Shown one piece after another: positions 53,201-62,200 of a stretch of 64,000 bases of DNA (the first letter of the stretch is position 1; every line of letters begins with the position of its first letter). Below the pieces are notes generated by a model. That model had not been told where the DNA came from and did no database searches. It saw only the letters and a list, made by a program, of their open reading frames with translations. The translations under genes were made by a program, and so were the position numbers. Source of the stretch: Bugulina stolonifera (taxonomy: Eukaryota; Bryozoa; Gymnolaemata; Cheilostomatida; Bugulidae); NCBI GenBank assembly GCA_935421135.1, contig OW285195.1:7106701-7170700 (forward strand), read 5' to 3'.

Positions 53201-56200
53201 CTGCCAGGTGCCAGTGCTGGCCAACTGACTGTGAGAATCGCCCAGATGGCACGGCCTTTTTTGGCAGGGGGAGAGGAGTTGCCTTGAAGCCATGCTGGCT
53301 TGCATGACTCCAAGGACTTTTATATGAGGCACGGGAGCAATTGTGGCTGGATGCTCTTCCTAACACCACCGTGACAGGTATTCGAACCTGGAACCTTCAG
53401 CATGAAAGCTCAGCATTCTAACCCCTAAGCCATGGCTGCTACCTAACAATATGGCAGAGCTATAATAAGGCGTAGTGGTATGTTGCGCAACACCGTGTAG
53501 GTGTATCCTACAAGTCATGTGGGAACAAGGTGACCGTCAGATTCAAACTCATACCAATTTCAAGGATGTATATCTGTGTCTCCTCAATGAGCTCTGCATA
53601 GACAAGGACACATGAATTCGAGTTCACAGCTTTCCAACTCAAAAGGCTGTATTTTCGAGCCAACAGTGAGTTGAGAGTATTAGACCTCTACATTATCAAG
53701 TCGTATTTGGTGATTACTGGTTATTCTCACAAGTAGCATGGTAGGCTAATCATATAGTAGAGTATTTGTAATAAAATGTACCGTGGTAATGGAGTGGCAA
53801 TGCATCTGATAATCCCTAACATTCATAATCTTTACCAGATTAGAGTGAAGGGTCAGAATCATTTAACTAGTGCGTGATGATGAATGATTTGAAGTGAATA
53901 GCATGAAATGGTAAATCATGAACAACATGTAGAACTCACACTACATGCTCCATTTGCTTACTTCATGTCATTGAATTAATTGAGATCTACAGCAATGATA
54001 TCTTATTCTAAATACTGCGTACGTCTGTGAGTGAATCAAATACTTTTGGTGCATTTTCATACTGTTTTAATTTGTACCGTACATTAATTGGTACAAAATC
54101 CCAAGACTTACCAAAAGCATTGTCAAATCAAACAAATGTAAGTTGTCTCCCTTGCTCTTATATATACACATACCTGATCAATCAATCACCTACAATCTCC
54201 ACGATACAATACTCTTTTGTACTGTGGATATTGTAGGAAGTTAATTGATATGGTACGTGTATACATAGCAGCAAGGCAGACAACTCCCACTGCTAATGTC
54301 ATTCATAGTCTCCTGCATATCTGTCACACTTGAATGTCTGACACGGAGAGAAAATGGGTTCATTTGTGCATGAGATAATATTACTATGAGTCATCATCAC
54401 ATTGTTCCAAGTATTATTCGTTACCATGCTGATTACAAACTTGAATGTGTATTATGCTAATTTCTACAACAAAACATTGTTACTACAGTGTTTTCGGTTT
54501 ACCTTGATCTCTAATGATGAATATGCATGAGGCCATTGAATCTAATACTTGACGCTTTTGACAAATACTCGATCAGCTTGTCATTATTCTTGCTGAACAC
54601 CTGCTTGTTTTTCGTGATACAGTTACAAGTTACTAATAGGGCTGTATGAATTGTAACTGTTGAAAGCTTTCGGGGAACGCATTATGGAGAAGCTGAGCAA
54701 AAAACTGACCGATAATGGAATTGCAGGCCAAATGACTTCATAACCAAAAGTTGTACATGTGACCCACCATATGGAATATTTCGTTTGAGACTTACCATCG
54801 GGTACCATTCTTGCGGAAACACTTTGACTTCTCACATATTGGGTAGTATGATCCGTTGGATGAAGGTGTCCTTCGTTGTGACCTTCACCTTGATGAGCAG
54901 GGGATGTATTAGCCGCTGTGTTTATGCTAGTAGAATTAGATGGGTTCTTCAGCACGGAGTGCAAAGGAACTTTATGACTAATGCTTTTAGATTTCTTTAA
55001 AGGTTTCGTAGGTTTTCTTGATCCGCTGGTATGATAATCCAAGTATTTATCCTGCTCGACAGTTGCTGCGAAAGTAACCTTGTTCCCACTTCCTCCAGCC
55101 CGTTTATCCATTGTTACTAATCCATTATAAGTAGAGTCATCGGCCGACAAATGAACTTGATGCCCATTCTTTAGAACTCCATTTTGGGAAGAATCGTGTG
55201 CAAACAATGGTGGCTCAACTTCTCTGGGTAATTTGCTGCTGTGCCGTCGTATTAGTTTTCTAAATCCTTTCTCCTTGGTTGAAGGCTTCCTGGTAATATG
55301 TTTGTAGTTGGTATGCTGGGTAAATGATGGTTGTACTTGTTTCGTATCATCTGTAAACACTTCATCTTCCATGAACATAGGAGGGGGCACAGGAAACCCC
55401 TCATTCTGTCTATGCTGCTCGGGTGGGGGGATCTTCTGTCCACCCTTAAAGAAGGGCATGATTACGTAAACACCTTGTTTACAGGAAAGTGCTCTTTTCC
55501 AGCGATTTGTAATAGATCCAAAGAAATTCAGTGACTATGACTAGGAGAGTAATATAGCTCAATGAACACAAACAATAAGGCAGGTTCTGCCACAATGTTC
55601 TACTTTCAGTTGATGATGCATATGATAGCACCGTGGTGTCTGCTTACGACGCTGTCGCTCACTTGCTGCCGATTATAACTTTGACTATCCGAGATGCTAC
55701 TTAGAATGATTCAATTTAAATAATTTCTTCTGTTTACAACATTGCAGCGTGATGTCGAGCACTCTTCAGCGAGTCATCAATCAGTAGCAAGCCTATGGGA
55801 ATGCTGACACGATTGTAAGTCTCGAGGAATGTTGAGTCAGAGATGAGATTGAGATGATAACAAAGACTACTAATTACTAGACGCTGTGCTTCTTACGTGA
55901 TCTCAGAGTAAGTGAGATTGAGTTGGTGGTGATGTTATTGTCAATGAACTAATCACAACCTCCCAGCAGTAAATCAATCACGGTTAGTCCATACGACTGT
56001 ACCTGGTGCAAGACTTGTCGAGATTCACTCGTGTGTAACACTGACGACTACTGTAGATCCCCTCTTTTACACCCTACCGTGTTAGTCAAATATAAGTGCT
56101 AAGAAGTTCCAATGGCGGTGAGGCAATGACATAATTTTATGGATAAAACAATATCCCCTTTGTTCATTTATTAATCCCCATGTGAAATACATAGTAGGCC

Positions 56201-59200
56201 CTCTTATATATTATTTTTCATGCATTTATTTGGATTGCTTTTAGGACGATGAGAGGGCATTTATTTAATATGTATGGTACATCCACATTCAAAGTTGTGA
56301 ATATTCCATCTGAAGATATTTCGCACAAATGTAAGTAATAGGCTTAAGCCCAAGCATGTTAATTTGCAAGGATTTATAAATAATAAGACATTGTAATCCA
56401 TAAGACAAGTGCATATATTAAACATGTGCTCTCCATATATAAGTAATATCATAGAGATATTACTTATATTGATTATAATGTTCGACTAGTACTCAATTTC
56501 CATGAGTATATAAACACAACCACTTGGTGTGAAGTTACAGGACAGAGTTACACACTGATATGTTTCAAGTATTTGAGCGACAAACTTTGTTCCGCTTTCC
56601 TTGTAGCCTGACAATAATGATCCATTATACTGAATTTATAGTACATTCAGTTAATTTCAAGAAATTTAAATATTGCATATTATGTTAACTTTGATATTAT
56701 CACTAAAAGAGCTGATGTTGTTAGCTTGGAATGAAATACTTTAATGCACGTTTGAACTTTATTTGACATGAGTAACAGCCATTAAAGTTGTGGAGCAGCC
56801 AGTCGCCTCCAGATCTGAAGTAATAACAATCCTGATGGTTAATAGTATGCTAGCTTGTATACAGTACACCATGTCATTATTTAGTACGCCCTTATTGCTA
56901 TGCAATTGTCGGAAATGGCTCCAAGACAATGCGGGGAAACAACTGCTAGCGTACTTGGTATCTTATACATGTATCTTGAACATATATGTATAAGATAGAG
57001 TAAAGTATAGCTATGCAGTGGTATATCAAACTATACACAAGGGTGTGTAATTATACATGTATGCAAATATGACTTGCACATGATTGACTAATTAAATGGG
57101 AGTTGTGCTCTCAATGGGCAACCATTGCTGATGGTTAGAAAACTGACTGTGGTATGATAATGGCTGCCAGCAGTATCATAACGGCAGTCATCCGACCTTT
57201 GAACTGGACCACAAACTATGTACAGTAATTAAAATATATCAATTTTGCCAAATTTCAAATAATTAAAATCTAAACAGGAAACCAGTTACTTGACGCTTGA
57301 CTGATTGTGACATGACATCATGGTGTTAGAAGTTATAGATGTCCTTGACCTATGAAGCTGTTACCATGGGAACGAGTTATCATGGATTCAAGTTGAGCAT
57401 TAATACTGCCGGTAAAATCAATAATGTCACCTTCTAAACATTTGATCTGTCTTGTAAACTAATTTATTAGTAATCTGAGAAGGAAGTCAACTTTCATGTA
57501 GACGGAGTAAGCAATGGTTACTAGAGCGATCTACAATAATGTCGTATTTAAATTGTTTTTATTGAGATTAATGAACTTCCTGTGGAGCCAATTTTCTACA
57601 AAAATTGTGTCGACTTTTAGATGACTTCCTCATAAAATTTTCCATCCGAAGAGTCGAGATTATAGATGTAGTAAATTTGATATCTCGTATTCAAGGAGAG
57701 AGCTAGAAATAAAGTGCGTAGAAATGTACAATATGCGTGTTTCACTAAAAGCTCAAAGCTGATTCAACTACAAGTAGAACCACCACAAAATTGTCTGATA
57801 ACGACCGCTCTATTTCACTTGATATCTCGAGTAATACTCACTGTAACTGGTAGCCAGCCTTTTACAATACACATTGCAAACTAGTGGAGCTCAGAATTTA
57901 GCTTATATAGGCTACATTATTAATTACGTATTAAATAATTATCCTGGCGATTAAAAGCTTTAATCTAATAATAAAAAACAATTATTCTTCTGCTAATTTA
58001 CATGAGCATGGTCTTATTTCTTAAGGTTTAATCGGAGAGGGTGGGTAGGTGGGTGGCATCCCACCCTCTTCTATTTGATGTTGAATTATATTTCACATTA
58101 CAAATTTCTATGGTGTGATATATTATATATAGATGTAGCCTGCATGTTATATCGGATACCATATTGTATGCATGTACATGTCTAATACAGCTAGATTTAT
58201 GTGTTGATAACGCAATACTATGCTGTTCACACGTAGCGTAGATATGCAGGGACCATGGTAGTGCATATAATCATACATGTACTACTTACCTTACCATTGT
58301 GATATAAGTAGCAATGATGTATGTACCTTTTTAGTCAGTAATAGTACTGTATAGCTGTACATTCATACCATATTATTATATTATTATACAATACACCATG
58401 AATGTATTTATATCATAATATACAATCCTCTTATCCATGCTAAAGATATCATAGTGTTTGAGATAATACTATTGTTTATTGTTGTGGAGATATAATTGTT
58501 TTCCAGTACTGTACCTTATCCTGTATTGATAACACAAACCTCGAATATAGTGTAATAATAATATTATATAATGCTGTATTTAGTCCATGGATTATTGTTT
58601 GTAGCAACACCTTTATTATAATTGTACACACAATATTGTATTGCACTTGAGTGTCTACTCACTTTGAATGGTCAACTACCATAATACATCATGTATATAC
58701 TACAGGACTTGTGTATATAATTATTATATATGCCAATATGTCACTTTTTTATGATAATTTCAATTGTATACAGCTCTAGTCACATAGAAATGTGGTATAA
58801 TGGTACAGCCCATAACAAGAATCCCACCATGCCTTCCATGTAATTATTCATATAATATTATGTATTGCATATCATTCTTATCATTGGAATGCCAATATTT
58901 CAACTCACTATCACCCATTGTTCATATCAAGTAGAACAATGAATGTAAATGTGGCTTCAGAGTTGCCTGCTCCTATCCGATAAGAGAAAAAGACTTGGAC
59001 TGAATTAAAGATGACCCAGCATTTTCAGTGATGTCATCAACCTTATCTGGACAATTGCCAAATTTTTCAAGTTTTTAATTTTTTCAATTTTTTCGTTCTA
59101 AAAGAATTATGCTGCAAAATTAATCCCTTGCGATCCCCATAACTACACAGAAATGATAATGTAGGTAGCCTATTCGGGCACTCCAATGGCAAATGTGAAA

Positions 59201-62200
59201 TTTGGGGAGCTAAAACCAGACAGTAGTAGAATGGGGGAGATTTGGCAAGGCCTTCCATCTCTTTACCCTAATCTGTGGGTAGCCCAGGGAACAGGTGCCC
59301 AGCACTGCCCTCTGATGTTAAAATACGTCCAATAATCACAACTTACCAGGTCTCTTTACTTCTGCCACATGATCAGGAGAAAACCATCCCTCGCGTTCTC
59401 CAACCTTTCCTTCCCATAATCCATCATCACCAACAGTCAGCACTGTAAATATAATCATACAGACTGTTACACACCACTTTGATCAAAGGATAGAGTTGAG
59501 CTTATCAAACCAGAAATCTCTGCATGTTCACGTACATCATATGTTTATGTACATGTATGCAGTATAAATATACATGTAGCTGTACATCAAAATTATACAT
59601 AGGCCTATTCGTCCGTATGAACGCTTTACATCTAGTAGTATAACAAACTACATTTCAATCAAATGTGTAATCCTAATCCATCATATACCAGACTAACTAC
59701 AGTGGAGTTATAGCAGGCTATTACTAGTGCAACAAGTCGGTATTTAAAAACAAATTTCCACCTTCATCAATCACTGACTTCGAGAAGGCGGGGCAGGATA
59801 TGGATAATATGTTCCGTCGCTGTCTAACCACAAACCCTTCAACATTCACGTGCTTCGGCTAATTGTTTTTACAACTACTTTCACTCTACTAGTTATTTTG
59901 AATTTGCATAATTCTCTTTATACGTTGCCATAGTAACAGGACACACAAGTACTCGCAAGTACTTTGTTGCTGGAAACAGAGCTGAGTAGAAAATAAGTGT
60001 TTGAAAAGCTACACAAGACCTATCTCACTACACTCCATGAGACAGAAATGGACAATGCAGTGGACAAAATGGACAGTGTAGTGGACGACATCTTGTTTAT
60101 CCTTACTGTTACTTCTGACCAGTCACTTACTGGTCATTATTACTGGAAACCAGATATGAAGATAATAAAATGTAATTCTTTGAAAATCGTTTGATTTACA
60201 AGTTGATATCATAAATCCTATATCAATGCTCCAATTGTCACCTTAATGCATTCGGTATGATACTTATTTTGTTAATAATGGAATTTTTGTTATTGTGAGT
60301 TCAACCCTGGTTCGTTTAGCAGAGATCATAACCAAGCACTGAAGTTTTGATGTGAGGCACCAATATTGCAAAAAAACGACAAATTTAAACTACAATAATA
60401 GTTCTAGTAAATTATGTAATGATCCAAAAAGTTGCAGAATATTTTTCAAAATAATTCTTTATCGACACCAATTGGTGGCAGTGTATTGTATCCTTCCAAA
60501 ACTGTCCTGTGTTATGGTTGTTATTTCGATCAATGAATAATTCAATATTTCTGGTTTGTTTATCAAAATCATGGCCATCGCACTGAGATACTTGTCATTA
60601 TCGTCCACACTGAACCTTGTCATGGTTTCTCCCTAGCGCTGACAGCACTTGTTAAAACCTCAATTCTCCCTTAACCGCAGCTTGAGAATCAATGAGTCAG
60701 CACAGAGATTAGTATTGCATAATAGACCTACACATTGTACATGTACTAGTAGCTAGTTATCAACTCCTTGAATCACTAACTAACTGTACAATTGCTGACA
60801 TATAGCGACTTGTACTCTCAAAACTATGAATTATTATTATCCAATACCATAAGCGACAATATAAACTGAACTCTGATTGGTCAGGATTTCAAGTGGTGCC
60901 GAGAATTACTGCTTACCACTTTAGGGATTCTGCAAGACTATGCAGTTTGACAACCAGATATTACGAATGCTTATACTAGAATATTGATATGGACTAAGAA
61001 AGGATGTGGGTTATACATCTAGTGTGTGTAGATATTTTGTGTAAACATACACCTCATTCAAGATGGAGGAAGGATGTGTCACAGGCAGAGTATGTAGACC
61101 AGTTGTACTATATGAAAGATGGATTGATGGTGATAAGGGAGCATGTACATGCCATGAGCTGATGGGAGGCCAATATGGCAGACATATCCTGTGTGGTCCA
61201 GTATACAGAGAGGTGATGGAGACCAACTAGGGGACCATATAACCTGTATGCCCGCTTATTGCATGCCTCATTGTGTCGTATGCAAACTGCGACTCTTCCA
61301 GCTGTGGAACTGTGCATAACCTTGATTGACATTAGGGAGGGGGTAGCCAAAATGAACGAAGAAGTCAATTTTACTTCAGTTTTGGTGAAAAACTGGGGCT
61401 ACCTAAGTCTTCCCACTGCTGCACAGAAACCCAGGTGTAAAGTTGACACACAAGGTATGGGTACTACGTTAAGTGACACTAAGCAATTTATAATGAACAA
61501 AAGTTTTTAGTTTATTTACAAATAATAAATATCAAATACCTATCACTTCCACTATTTACTGATCAATTATTATGTATGAATGAGCTATCAATTATTATTG
61601 ATTACACATTAAGAGAAGACAACTACTGTGTACGGCACATGGTGAGTAGATTAGCTAGTAGAACAGTTTTTAAACTGGGTTTGAGTCCCTGTTCTACAGC
61701 TATTGAGTTGCAGAGTGGTAGCCTAGTAACATTTACTACAATTATAATAGCCTACATACCTAGTTTGTTGTCTCCATACACCCTGAAGCCATACATCCTG
61801 GCATATAGTGACCCAGTGTACTAATATCTACATGTGTATAGTTTACTAGTGTGTAGTACTGGGGGTAGAGCCCACCCACTGATACACTAATACATGTATC
61901 TAAATACACACAAACATGTATTATACTATTAGCAGTTCACACATGTAGTGTATACAGTCAATGCTGTGTATATAATAGATATAGACTAGTATATTATACA
62001 GCCAGTGTACATATGTATATACTAATATATACAGGTCAGTGTGTATACTTGTGTATTATCATTATTATAATTATTTCATTTAGCTAGCTGCCTACAATCT
62101 GTGTCTGTTTAGCTTGTATATTATTCTGCACTGTGTTGCAATATTATGTATTCATCCACTAATTGTACATCTGGCAGTGTTATAAACTCTAACTGGTATG

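Noticed and set aside
54623..54795. Continuation of SHANK exon A to the stop at 54623
   Set aside because: A GTAAGT donor at 54795 with the right phase for exon 38117 explains the end. The composition changes to hydrophobic, non-SHANK-like sequence beyond it.
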